64,000 bases of DNA, taken from Cupriavidus oxalaticus. GTDB taxonomy: Bacteria; Pseudomonadota; Gammaproteobacteria; Burkholderiales; Burkholderiaceae. The stretch spans positions 434,001-498,000 of the forward strand of contig NZ_CP038635.1 in assembly GCF_004768545.1 (NCBI RefSeq). The letters are read 5' to 3'. The notes beneath the pieces are model-generated. The model made no database searches, was not told where the DNA came from, and saw nothing but the letters and a program-made list of their open reading frames with translations. Numbering within the stretch: the first letter of the stretch is position 1; each line of letters begins with the position of its first letter. Both the position numbers and the translations under genes were made by a program. Of this stretch, positions 54,323-63,075 are shown one piece after another.

Positions 54323-55552
54323 TCAGCGGCGCATGCCGAACATCATGTGGCGCGCCAGCGCGTGCCGCAGCGGCGGCAGGCAGGCCAGTGCCGCCAGCGA
54401 CGCCCCGCGGGCATGCGCGGCAAGCGGGTAGGGCACGCCGAACAGGCGCGGCAGCAGGTCGGTGACGCCGATGGTGACCGCGCGGTCGAGCCGATGCCGG
54501 CTGGCAAAGGCCTGCAGCGCCTGCGGCGTGCAGGCGGCACGCAGCGAATCGGCCAGCGCGAAGGCGTCGCGCAGGCCCAGGTTGAGGCCCTGGCCCGCCA
54601 CCGGGTGCAGCGTCTGCGCCGCATTGCCGACCGCAGCGACGCGGCCGCTGACCGTGACCGGCGCGGCGTTCAGCCCCAGCGGGAAGGCATGGCGCTTGCC
54701 CGCCAGCGTGAAGTAGCCCATGCGGTCGCCGAAGGCATGGCCAAGCTCCAGCGCGAACTCCGCGTCGGGCAGCGCCAGCCGTCGCGCGGCCTGTTCGGGC
54801 GGGCAGCACCACACCAGCGCGTAGCCGGCAACGCCATGTTCGTCGTGGGGCAGCAGCGCCAGCGGGCCTTCGTCGGTAAAGCGCTCCCAGGCCCAGCCCG
54901 GCTGCGGCCGCGAGCAGGCCACATGGGCGATCACGGCGGTCTGCCCGTAGTCGCGCGTGCGCGCGCCGCGGCCCTGGTGCCGGGCCTGCTCGTGAAACAG
55001 GCCGCCCTCGGCCTGTATCGCCACCCTGGCGGTAAAGCGCGCGACCTGCCCGTCATGGGCGGTGCCAGTCAGCCGCACCGTGCCGCCGTCGGGATCGTCG
55101 CCAGTGCCGGCGGATGGCGCCTGCTCGATCTGGTCGATGCGGGTCTCGAATACGCGCTGCAGCCGGTCGGCGGGGCAAGCCTGCGCGGCGCGCGCGAGGG
55201 CGCGTTCGAGCACATCGCACAGCTCGCCATAGCGGACCACATAGCCCAATGCCGGCACGCCGTAGTCGTCATGGTGCAGCCGGACATGGCCGAAGCGGCC
55301 GCGCTGCGACACGTGGATATGCTCGATCGGGCTGCCGGGCACGGGCCACGCGCCGATCTGCTCGAGCAGCTGGCGGCTGCCGTGCGACAGCGCGATCGCG
55401 CGCGGGTCGCGCGCGGCGCGCGCCGGCGTGGCCGCATCGATCAGCGCGATGCGCCAGTCGGTGGTGCGCAGCAGCTGGCAGGCCAGCGCCAGTCCCACCG
55501 GGCCGCCGCCGACGATGGCGATGTCCTGGATATCAGCTGGCGCGGCCGGCAT
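54323..55552 (-). CDS. ubiH: UbiH/UbiF/VisC/COQ6-type FAD monooxygenase
   Basis: The 409-residue flavoprotein hydroxylates a ubiquinone ring intermediate. FAD motifs are IAIVGGGPVGLALACQL near the start, the middle motif QTAVIAHVAC, and NAAQTLHPVAGQGLNLGLRDA near the C-terminus (in part: HPVAGQGLNLGLRDA). The start ATG 55552 has AGGAGG nine bases upstream, which decides it over 55570. Position next to pepP matches the E. coli pepP-ubiH order and supports ubiH over ubiF or ubiI, but ring position specificity is unproven. It overlaps the small unknown gene upstream by 20 bases. Confidence 0.88.
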   Translation of the reverse strand: MPAAPADIQDIAIVGGGPVGLALACQLLRTTDWRIALIDAATPARAARDPRAIALSHGSRQLLEQIGAWPVPGSPIEHIHVSQRGRFGHVRLHHDDYGVPALGYVVRYGELCDVLERALARAAQACPADRLQRVFETRIDQIEQAPSAGTGDDPDGGTVRLTGTAHDGQVARFTARVAIQAEGGLFHEQARHQGRGARTRDYGQTAVIAHVACSRPQPGWAWERFTDEGPLALLPHDEHGVAGYALVWCCPPEQAARRLALPDAEFALELGHAFGDRMGYFTLAGKRHAFPLGLNAAPVTVSGRVAAVGNAAQTLHPVAGQGLNLGLRDAFALADSLRAACTPQALQAFASRHRLDRAVTIGVTDLLPRLFGVPYPLAAHARGASLAALACLPPLRHALARHMMFGMRR

Positions 55553-56018
55553 CGTCACTGCCTCCTGCATTGCCGCCGGTGCCATCGCTGCCGCCGATGC
55601 CAGTCTCGCCGGCCCCGCGCTTCCAGCAGATCGCGTCAGTGCGCGACTTGCCGGCCGCAGCGTCGCGCAGCGCATTGTCGAGCTTCTGCTGGCTGAAGCC
55701 GGGCAGCGCGCGCAATTGCTCGAGCAGCGCGGCATAGTTGGCGGCATCGGCCGGGACCACACAGCCCTGGCCGCTGTCGGGCGCGCCGACCAGGATCAGC
55801 CAGGCAGCGCCCGCCCAGGGTTCGCGGTTGGAGACGCGCACCACGACGCGTTCCAGCGTATCCCATGCGATTTCCTCGCGCTGCCCATCGGGGCGGTGCA
55901 CCACGACGCGGTCGTCGAACAGGTTGATGATGAACGGTTCCGACGGGTTGCGCGGTTTTGCGGCCGCAGCCTGGGTGCTGCCCTGGCCGGGAAAGAGTCT
56001 GCGCAGCCAACCGATCAT
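55533..56018 (-). CDS. Small protein of unknown function between pepP and ubiH
   Basis: I do not recognise a domain in this 161-residue product. It has a short basic N-terminus (MIGWLRRLFPGQG), a beta-rich middle (FIINLFDDRVVVHRPDGQREEIAW, VVVRVSNREPWAGAAWLILVG in pieces) and a low-complexity Gly/Ser/Asp tail. The middle looks like a compact domain, in a layout common as a 'hypothetical protein' of Burkholderiales. It starts within the pepP stop (ATGA overlap) and ends inside ubiH, so the three are one transcription unit. No signal peptide. Confidence 0.78.
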   Translation of the reverse strand: MIGWLRRLFPGQGSTQAAAAKPRNPSEPFIINLFDDRVVVHRPDGQREEIAWDTLERVVVRVSNREPWAGAAWLILVGAPDSGQGCVVPADAANYAALLEQLRALPGFSQQKLDNALRDAAAGKSRTDAICWKRGAGETGIGGSDGTGGNAGGSDDAGRAS

Positions 56019-57406
56019 CGCCGGCCTCCGGCATCGCGCATCAGCGCCTCGATCTCGTCGGCATGCACCGGCACGCCGCGGGTGATCAGCTCGCAGTCGC
56101 GATCGGTCACCACGGCGTCATCCTCGATGCGGATGCCGATATGCCAGTAGCGCTCCGGCACGTCCTGCGCCGGTCGCACGTAGATGCCGGGCTCGATGGT
56201 CAGCACCATGCCCGGCTGCAGCGGCCGCCACGGGCGCTCGCCTTCGCCGGTGTGGCTGGCGACGCGGTATTCGCCCACGTCGTGCACGTCCATGCCGAGC
56301 CAGTGCCCGGTGCGGTGCATGTAGAAGCGGCGGTAGCTGCCGCTGGCCAGCACGTCGTCGAGCGTGCCTTCCTTGTTGCGGTCGAGCAGGCCGGTATCGA
56401 GCATGCCTTGCGCCAGCACGCGCACGGCGGCATCGTGCGGCACGTTGTAGGGCACGCCGGCGCGGGTTTCGGCGATCGCAGCTTCCTGCGCCGCCACCAC
56501 CAGGTCATACAGCTCGCGCTGCGCGGGCGAAAAGCGCCCCGACACCGGGAAGGTACGGGTGATGTCCGAAGCGTAGCCGTCGAGCTCGCAGCCGGCGTCG
56601 ATCAGGCACAGGTCGCCATCCTTCAGTTCGGCCGGGCCGGCGCGGTAGTGCAGCACGCAGGCGTTGGGGCCGGCGGCGACGATCGAGTTGTAGGCCACGC
56701 TCTGCGCGCCGTGGCGGCGGAATTCATAGAGCAGCTCGGCTTCGAGGTGGTATTCGCGCAGGCCCGGGCGCGTGGCGTGCATCGCGCGCACATGGGCGCC
56801 GGCGGAGATTTCGCCCGCGCGGCGCATGATGGCCAGCTCGCCCGCGTCCTTGAACAGCCGCATCTCGTCAAGCAGCGTGCGGATATCGATCGCTACCGAC
56901 GGCGCCGACACCCCGGCACGGCCCTGCATGCGCACGGCGTCGAGCCAGCGGCGCATCTGCACGTCGGTGCGGGTCGACTCGGCCAGCGGGTAAGCGACCT
57001 GCGCGCGATTGGCCAGCAGCGGCGGTAGCGTCGCATCGATCTCTTCGAACGAATGCGCCTCGTCGAAGCCGAACGCGGCGCGCGCCCCTTCGGGGCCGTA
57101 GCGGAAGCCGTCCCAGATCTCGCGCTCCTCGTGCTTGGGGCGGCAGAACAGGATGCTGCGGTCGGCATCGGCCGGGTCGCCCGGCGCGCCGGCCACCAGC
57201 ACCAGCACGGCCTCGGGCTCGGTGAAGCCGGTCAGGTAATAGAAATAGCTGTCGTGGCGGTACGGATAGTCGCTGTCGCGGTTGCGCATCGCTTCCGGCG
57301 CCGTAGGCAGGATCGCCACGCCACCGCCGCCGGCGCGCAGGTGCTGCAGCACACGGGCGCGGCGTTCGCGGCAGGCGGCGAGGAGGGCGTTGTCGGGTGC
57401 GGACAT
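56015..57406 (-). CDS. pepP: Xaa-Pro aminopeptidase (PepP)
   Basis: The 463-residue M24 metallopeptidase removes N-terminal residues ahead of proline. The AMP_N domain (ARVLQHLRAGGGGVAILPTA, RNRDSDYPYRHDSYFYYLTG) precedes the pita-bread fold, whose metal ligands lie in LIDAGCELDGYASDITRTFP, MHRTGHWLGMDVHDVG, LTIEPGIY and IRIEDDAVVT. It starts the minus-strand unit pepP-unknown-ubiH. The gap to murU (57407-57524) shows no further gene. Confidence 0.95.
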   Translation of the reverse strand: MSAPDNALLAACRERRARVLQHLRAGGGGVAILPTAPEAMRNRDSDYPYRHDSYFYYLTGFTEPEAVLVLVAGAPGDPADADRSILFCRPKHEEREIWDGFRYGPEGARAAFGFDEAHSFEEIDATLPPLLANRAQVAYPLAESTRTDVQMRRWLDAVRMQGRAGVSAPSVAIDIRTLLDEMRLFKDAGELAIMRRAGEISAGAHVRAMHATRPGLREYHLEAELLYEFRRHGAQSVAYNSIVAAGPNACVLHYRAGPAELKDGDLCLIDAGCELDGYASDITRTFPVSGRFSPAQRELYDLVVAAQEAAIAETRAGVPYNVPHDAAVRVLAQGMLDTGLLDRNKEGTLDDVLASGSYRRFYMHRTGHWLGMDVHDVGEYRVASHTGEGERPWRPLQPGMVLTIEPGIYVRPAQDVPERYWHIGIRIEDDAVVTDRDCELITRGVPVHADEIEALMRDAGGRR

Positions 57407-57524
57407 GGTGTGGCCTGGGGAAGAGGAGGATCAGGCCGATTCTAACGCCGCCGGGCGCGTTGCAGCGGCGGTGCTGCAAAAGGCGCGTCGCGCCACTGCC
57501 ATGGCGCGCTTCCATACCCCTGAT

Positions 57525-58262
57525 TCAACGCCCCACGGAGGCGACCGGCACAGGCGCAATACTGGCGTCCAGCTCTGCCAGCTGCGCCGGCGTCCCAACG
57601 TTTTCCCAGCGCCCGTCGAAACGTTCTCCGCTGGCGGTGCCGGCGGCGATCGCGGCGCGGTAGAAGGGTGTCATGGCGACCCGCGTGCCAGTCGCGATGC
57701 CGGCGAACAGGCGCGTATCGTACAGGCCGATATTGCCGAAGGTGAGGCGCTCGCCGTGGATCGGGTGCTCCTCCAGCGATAGCCGCCCTTGCGCGTCCAT
57801 TCCGAAGTCGCCACGCGGATGGAACGCGGGGTTGGGCACCATGACCAGGTGCATGCGCGGCTCGGCGGCGCCGGCTATCGCGACGGCGCGGGGCAGGAGC
57901 TTGCGGAAGTCGTAGTCGCAGAAGATGTCGCCCGACACGGCCAGGAAGATCTCGCCGCGGGCCGGGTCGTGCGACAGCAGCGGCAGGGCCTTGGCGATGC
58001 CGCCGGCGGTTTCCAGCGCCTCGGTTTCGGGCGAGTACGCGATGCGCACGCCGAAGCGGCTGCCGTCGCCGAGCGCGGCTTCGATCTGCTCGCCCAGCCA
58101 CGCATGGTTGATGACGATGTCGCGCAGGCCGGCGCGCGCCAGCGCTTCGATCTTCCAGACGATCAGCGGCTTGCCGCCCACGGCCAGCAGCGGCTTGGGG
58201 CAGGTATCGGTCAGCGGGCGCATTCGGTCGCCGCGGCCGGCGGCGAAGATCATGACCTTCAT
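57525..58262 (-). CDS. murU: N-acetylmuramate alpha-1-phosphate uridylyltransferase MurU
   Basis: The 245-residue nucleotidyltransferase starts MKVMIFAAGRGDRMRPLTDT, the GxGxRMRPLT sugar-nucleotide signature, followed by PKPLLAVGGKPLI and DIVINHAWLGEQIEAALGDG. The last stretch is close to Pseudomonas MurU, which makes UDP-MurNAc from MurNAc-1-phosphate in peptidoglycan recycling. The SGDIFCDYDF motif supplies the metal-binding Asp. Its usual partner amgK lies two genes upstream in the same transcription unit, separated by azlCD, which raises confidence over a generic sugar-phosphate nucleotidyltransferase. Confidence 0.85.
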   Translation of the reverse strand: MKVMIFAAGRGDRMRPLTDTCPKPLLAVGGKPLIVWKIEALARAGLRDIVINHAWLGEQIEAALGDGSRFGVRIAYSPETEALETAGGIAKALPLLSHDPARGEIFLAVSGDIFCDYDFRKLLPRAVAIAGAAEPRMHLVMVPNPAFHPRGDFGMDAQGRLSLEEHPIHGERLTFGNIGLYDTRLFAGIATGTRVAMTPFYRAAIAAGTASGERFDGRWENVGTPAQLAELDASIAPVPVASVGR

Positions 58263-58585
58263 CAGAACAGGGCCTCCAGGGCAAGCAGCGCGGCCATGCC
58301 GCCGGCGATGGTCCAGCCGACGCTGCGGGTACGCGCGGCGATCAGGATGGCGACCACGCCGGCCACCAGCCGCGCATTGGTAGGGGTGAGCGCGAGCTCG
58401 CCGCCCTGCATCAGCAGGTCGGGGGCGATCAGCGCGGACAGCATGGCGGCCGGGACGAACTGCAGCGCGGTCCGGAACCACGCCGGCAGCCGCACGCGGC
58501 CTTCCACGGCAATGAATGACAGGCGGATCAGGAAGGTCGCCAGGCCGGCGGCCAGGAAGACCCATAGCAAGGTCAGCGCATTCAT
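58262..58585 (-). CDS. azlD: AzlD-type small subunit of a branched-chain amino-acid exporter
   Basis: The 107-residue hydrophobic protein has about four helices (TLLWVFLAAGLATFLIRLSF, then ALQFVPAAMLSALIAPDLL) and matches the AzlD family that pairs with AzlC for export of branched-chain amino acids. Its start overlaps azlC by four bases (ATGA) and its stop overlaps the murU start, so it is in a tightly coupled unit. Confidence 0.88.
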   Translation of the reverse strand: MNALTLLWVFLAAGLATFLIRLSFIAVEGRVRLPAWFRTALQFVPAAMLSALIAPDLLMQGGELALTPTNARLVAGVVAILIAARTRSVGWTIAGGMAALLALEALF

Positions 58586-59385
58586 GCGGCCTCCTTGCCG
58601 ACCGAGCCGGCCCGATCCGCCGCGCCGGCCCGGCGCGCGCCGGGGCGGTTGCCGCGGCCCAGTACCAGCATGCCGGCGGCGATGCCGCCCAGCGCCGCCA
58701 CCATCAGCCCGAGCTTGTGCGGCAGGCCGTAGCAGGCCACCGCCAGTATGCTGGCGGCCACCGCAGCGGCCACGTGCGAGCGGTGCTTGAGACCGGGCAC
58801 GATGATGCCGATGAACGTCAGCGGCAGGAAGAAATCGAGCGGCCAGTCGCGCGGCACCTGGGCGCCGACCAGCACGCCGGCCAGCGTCGACACCTGCCAG
58901 CTGGCCCACAGCGCGAAGCCGCCGCCGAAGTAGTACCAGTGGCGGTATTGCGCGCGCGGGCCGGTATCGCCCAGCCGGTGCGTCATCGCGGCGAAGGCCT
59001 CGTCGGTCAGCAGGTAGGCGATCAGCGCCTTCCAGCGGCGCGGCAGGTGGGCCAGCGTGGGCGCGATCGTCGCGGAATACAGGGCGTGGCGCAGGTTGAC
59101 CATGGCCACCGTCAGCGTGATCACCACCGCGGGCGTGCCGGCGGTCCACAACTGGGTCAGGATCATCTGCGAGGCGCCGCCGAATACGATCGCGCTCATG
59201 GCACAGGCCAGCCACGCCGGCATGCCGGCGCCGACGGCCAGCACGCCGTAGATCAGGCCAAACGGCACCACGCCAAGCAGCATCGGCGCGAGCGCGCGCG
59301 CGCCGGCCAGCCATTCGCCGAGGGCGGTAATGGCGGCGCTGGCGTGGGCGGCGTGCGGCCGGGCCGGGTCGTTGGCGTCAGGCAC
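58582..59385 (-). CDS. azlC: AzlC-type large subunit of a branched-chain amino-acid exporter
   Basis: The 267-residue membrane protein has about seven helices and the AzlC motif APMLLGVVPFGLIYGVLAVG with SAIVFGGASQMILTQLW. A GTG start at 59385 is chosen, four bases after amgK; an ATG at 59433 would overlap amgK by 44 bases. With AzlD it likely exports valine, leucine or isoleucine analogues. The pair sits between amgK and murU. Confidence 0.87.
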   Translation of the reverse strand: MPDANDPARPHAAHASAAITALGEWLAGARALAPMLLGVVPFGLIYGVLAVGAGMPAWLACAMSAIVFGGASQMILTQLWTAGTPAVVITLTVAMVNLRHALYSATIAPTLAHLPRRWKALIAYLLTDEAFAAMTHRLGDTGPRAQYRHWYYFGGGFALWASWQVSTLAGVLVGAQVPRDWPLDFFLPLTFIGIIVPGLKHRSHVAAAVAASILAVACYGLPHKLGLMVAALGGIAAGMLVLGRGNRPGARRAGAADRAGSVGKEAA

Positions 59386-59389
59386 GTCG

Positions 59390-60424
59390 TCAGAAGGTAT
59401 AGCCGGCCGGGCTGGCCGCGCCTTCCAGCGCATCCAGCAGGCGGATCAGCTTGCGCAGCTCGGTATAGCGGCCGGCAACGTTGCGGGTGTACTTCAGCAC
59501 CAGCGGCAGGTTGGCGAGGTAGCCGTCCTTGCCGTCGCGGTGGTACAGGCGGGCGAAGATGCCCAGCACCTTCAGGTGGCGCTGCAGGCCCATCCATTCG
59601 AAATCGCGGTAGAACTCGCCAAAATCGGCATTGACCGGCAGGCCGGCCTTGCGCGCGCGCTCCCAGTAGCGGATCAGCCAGTCGAGCTGCTGTTCCTCAT
59701 CCCATTCGATATAGGCGTCGCGCCACAGCGAGACCGCGTCATAGGTGATCGGGCCGATCACCGCGTCCTGGAAATCCAGCACGCCAGGATTGGCGCCGCC
59801 GTCCAGCACCATCAGGTTGCGCGAGTGGTAGTCGCGGTGCACGTAGACCTGCGGCTGCGCCAGGTTGTTGGCAAGCAGCGTATCCATTACTTCACGCAGG
59901 TCGGCCTGCTGGGCGTCGCCAAGTGTGGCGCCAAGGTGTTTGGCCACGTACCACTGCGGGAACAGGTCGAGCTCGCGCTGCAGCAGCGCGCGGTCGTAGG
60001 CGGGCAGTTCGCCGGGGCGGGTGGCGGCCTGGATGCGGACCAGCGCCGCGGCGGCGTCGGCATACATGCCATGGGCGGTGGAGTCGTCCAGCCGTGACAG
60101 GTAAGTCTGGCTGCCCAGGTCCGCGAGCAGCAGGAAACCCTGCGCCAGGTCCTGCGCCAGCACGGTCGGCACGGTCACGCCGGCCGCGCCGAACAGCTGG
60201 CAGACGTGGATGAAGGGGCGGCAGTCCTCGTGCGCCGGCGGCGCGTCCATGACGATGGCGGTCGGGTGCGCCGGGTTGCCGGTGCGCACGCGGAAATAGC
60301 GCCGGAAGCTGGCATCGGCCGATGCGGGCACGCAGGAGTCGGGATCGGCGGACCATGCCGGGCCAAGGCCGGACACCCAGGCCTTGAGCTGGTCCAGGCG
60401 CGGGTCGTGGGGAAGAGCTGCCAT
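59390..60424 (-). CDS. amgK: N-acetylmuramate/N-acetylglucosamine kinase AmgK (aminoglycoside phosphotransferase family)
   Basis: The 344-residue sugar kinase has an APH-type fold: N-lobe DASFRRYFRVRTG and AIVMDAPPAHEDCRPF, then the catalytic motif YVHRDYHSRNLMVL and metal-binding Asp in GVLDFQDAVIGPITYD. This is the AmgK layout, phosphorylating MurNAc at C1 for MurU. It is divergent from lptD, as in Pseudomonas amgK-murU beside lptD-surA. The 200-base gap upstream has a TATAAT at 60494-60499 on the plus strand, without a good -35. Confidence 0.87.
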   Translation of the reverse strand: MAALPHDPRLDQLKAWVSGLGPAWSADPDSCVPASADASFRRYFRVRTGNPAHPTAIVMDAPPAHEDCRPFIHVCQLFGAAGVTVPTVLAQDLAQGFLLLADLGSQTYLSRLDDSTAHGMYADAAAALVRIQAATRPGELPAYDRALLQRELDLFPQWYVAKHLGATLGDAQQADLREVMDTLLANNLAQPQVYVHRDYHSRNLMVLDGGANPGVLDFQDAVIGPITYDAVSLWRDAYIEWDEEQQLDWLIRYWERARKAGLPVNADFGEFYRDFEWMGLQRHLKVLGIFARLYHRDGKDGYLANLPLVLKYTRNVAGRYTELRKLIRLLDALEGAASPAGYTF

Positions 60425-60624
60425 ACAGGAAGGGCGCGGAAAAATATCGTGGAGCGGGGCAAGCCGGCCGCAAGGGCAGGTTTGGATGCCCCGTATAATA
60501 CCCGACCAGACCCGGGCGCCGGGCGGCCCCCGGGAGGGGCCTTCGTTGCCCCGCAGCCTGTTCTGGCAGGGGTTGGCGGCTTGCAGGCGGCCGCAGCCCA
60601 CGCCGAGACTGACAACCCGTGCGA

Positions 60625-63066
60625 ATGACCGAACAACGACGAACACCGAATAACAAGGCCTTGCTTTCGCCTGCCCCCTCTGGCGCCGCCGCCCGCGCCA
60701 GGCGCGCCGGCCGCCTGAACGCGGGCCGGCTGCGCCCGCTGGTGCTGGCCATGGCCGGGCTGTCGGCCGGCGCCCACGCGCAGATGTCTGGCTCGGCGAT
60801 TCCGGACCTGGACCAGGTCGAGCCGGTGTTCGAAGCCGCACCGCAGGTGCCCGAGCTGCCCGCGGTCTCGGGCGAACTGGTGCCGCGGCTGGCCGAGCCT
60901 CCCAAGACCAGCGAGCCTGATTCCGGCGCGCCGACGTTCATCGAGGGCGACCGCATGACCGGCTACAGCGAGCGCGGCGTCGAGCTCGAGGGCCATGCCG
61001 AACTGCGTCGCGACGGCGGCGTGGTCAAGGGCGACAAGCTGAGCTACGACCAGGATACGGACGAGGCCCATGCCGAGGGCAACGTGCGGCTGTCGCGCAG
61101 CGGCACGCTGGCAGTGGGGCCGGAGGCGAAGCTGAAGGTCGAGGCCAACGAAGGCTACATGCTGTCGCCCGACTACTACTTCCAGCAGACCGGCGGCGCC
61201 GGCAAGGCCGAGCGCATCGACTTCCTGGACAAGGACCGCAGCACCATCAAGCGGGCGTCGTACACCACCTGCTCGCCGGACAATGCGGACTGGTATTTCA
61301 GCGCCAACCAGATTGACCTCGACAGCGACCGCCAGGTGGGCGTTGCCTATGGCGGCGTGCTGAATTTCTTCGGGGTGCCGATCGCGGCAGCGCCGGCATT
61401 CAGTTTTCCGTTGAACGATGATCGCCGCAGCGGCTTCCTGGCGCCGTTGATGGGTTACGGCTCGCGCTCGGGTTTCGACCTGACCATGCCGTACTACTTC
61501 AACATCGCGCCGAACCGCGACCTGACCATCTACCCGCGCCTGATGACGGAGCGGGGCCTGCAGCTGGGCGGCGAGTACCGCTACCTGGGGCAGGGCTACT
61601 CCGGCCGCATCCGCGCCGAGTTCCTGCCTGACGACCAGAAGACCAACTCGAACCGCTGGGCCTACTCGATCCAGCACAACCAGAACCTGGCCAAGGGGCT
61701 GAACGCCTACCTGAACGTCAACCGGGTCTCGGACGACCAGTACCCGGACGACTTCAACCGCAGCGTGGCGCAGTCCGCGCAGCGCCAGTACGTGCAGGAA
61801 GGCGGCGTCACCTACAACTGGCAGGATTTCTTCCTGATGGCGCGGGTGCAGAAGTTCCAGACACTGCGCCCCAGCGAGCCATCGTACGAGCGCGTGCCGC
61901 AGCTCAACGGCAAGTACATCCGCTATGACCTGGGCGGCTTCGACGTGCAGGTGGAGGCCGACTACACCCGCTTCCGCATCCCGCTGACGTCCACGGGCTT
62001 CCAGCAGCCGCAGGGCGAGCGCATGTTCATCCAGCCCAGCATCAGCTACCCGATCGTGCGCGCCGGCTGGTACGTGACGCCGAAGGTCACGTTCAACGCG
62101 ACCCAGTACCAGATGGAGTCGCAGGACAATACGCCCAACGCGCAGACCAATTTCTCGCGCGTGCTGCCCACCGTCAGCCTGGATTCGGGCATGACGTTCG
62201 AGCGCGAGGCGCCGACCATGAGCCGGCTGTTCGGCGTGAACTACCTGCAGACGCTGGAGCCGCGCCTGTTCTACGTGTACACGCCGTTCCGCGACCAGAG
62301 CCTGTTCCCGCTGTTCGACACGGTCCAGTCCGATTTCGGCTACGGCCAGATCTTCAGCGAGAACCCGTTCACCGGCTACGACCGCATCGCCGACAACAAC
62401 AAGATCACCGGTGGCCTGACCACGCGCCTGATCGAGTCCGACTCCGGCATCGAGCGCTTCCGCGGCACCATCGCGCAGCGCTACGACTTCACCGGGCAGC
62501 GCGTGCAGCTCAATGGCACGCTGGCGGACCCCAAGCCCGGCGCATCCGACCTGCTTGCCGCGACCACCATCCAGATGTTCCGGGGCTATTACCTGGACAT
62601 GGGCTTGCAGTACAACCTGGATACCGACCGGGTCAACTACGGCAACGTGGCGTTTTCATACCGCCCCGAGCCGCGCAAGGTCTTCAACGCCGGCTACCGC
62701 TACCGCCGTCCGACCGCCGTGACCGACAACACCGCGATCGACCAGTTCGAGCTGTCGGGCCAGTGGCCGATCACGCGGCGCGCCTACGCCATCGCCCGCT
62801 TTGCCTTCGACCTGAGCGCGAGCCAGATGGTCGATACGCTGGCCGGCGTCGAATACGCCGCGGATTGCTGGGTCGGCCGCGTGGTCTACCAGCGTTTCCG
62901 CAACACCACGCAGGGCTATACCGGGCGGGTCTTCCTGCAGGTGGAGTTCCGTGGCCTTTCCAAGATCGGGTCCAATCCGCTGAACATCCTGCGCCTGAAC
63001 GTGCCGGGCTACGAGCCTGTGTCCGCCAAGCCGGTGCCGACGACCCAGTACGATCACTATGAATGA
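60625..63066 (+). CDS. lptD: LPS-assembly outer membrane protein LptD
   Basis: The 813-residue product has a long basic N-region, a signal peptide ending SAGAHA near residue 50, an OstA/LptA-like jellyroll domain (about residues 105-205, with DKLSYDQDTDEAHAEGNVRL) and a large beta-barrel with alternating aromatic strands. It inserts lipopolysaccharide at the outer membrane with LptE. The mature protein has only two cysteines, Cys216 (TTCSPDNADW) and Cys748 (ADCWVGR), one per domain, so a single inter-domain disulfide is possible. The start ATG 60625 is used; GTG 60619 is two codons upstream. surA follows 9 bases later. Confidence 0.95.
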   Translation: MTEQRRTPNNKALLSPAPSGAAARARRAGRLNAGRLRPLVLAMAGLSAGAHAQMSGSAIPDLDQVEPVFEAAPQVPELPAVSGELVPRLAEPPKTSEPDSGAPTFIEGDRMTGYSERGVELEGHAELRRDGGVVKGDKLSYDQDTDEAHAEGNVRLSRSGTLAVGPEAKLKVEANEGYMLSPDYYFQQTGGAGKAERIDFLDKDRSTIKRASYTTCSPDNADWYFSANQIDLDSDRQVGVAYGGVLNFFGVPIAAAPAFSFPLNDDRRSGFLAPLMGYGSRSGFDLTMPYYFNIAPNRDLTIYPRLMTERGLQLGGEYRYLGQGYSGRIRAEFLPDDQKTNSNRWAYSIQHNQNLAKGLNAYLNVNRVSDDQYPDDFNRSVAQSAQRQYVQEGGVTYNWQDFFLMARVQKFQTLRPSEPSYERVPQLNGKYIRYDLGGFDVQVEADYTRFRIPLTSTGFQQPQGERMFIQPSISYPIVRAGWYVTPKVTFNATQYQMESQDNTPNAQTNFSRVLPTVSLDSGMTFEREAPTMSRLFGVNYLQTLEPRLFYVYTPFRDQSLFPLFDTVQSDFGYGQIFSENPFTGYDRIADNNKITGGLTTRLIESDSGIERFRGTIAQRYDFTGQRVQLNGTLADPKPGASDLLAATTIQMFRGYYLDMGLQYNLDTDRVNYGNVAFSYRPEPRKVFNAGYRYRRPTAVTDNTAIDQFELSGQWPITRRAYAIARFAFDLSASQMVDTLAGVEYAADCWVGRVVYQRFRNTTQGYTGRVFLQVEFRGLSKIGSNPLNILRLNVPGYEPVSAKPVPTTQYDHYE

Positions 63067-63075
63067 CGGATTAAG

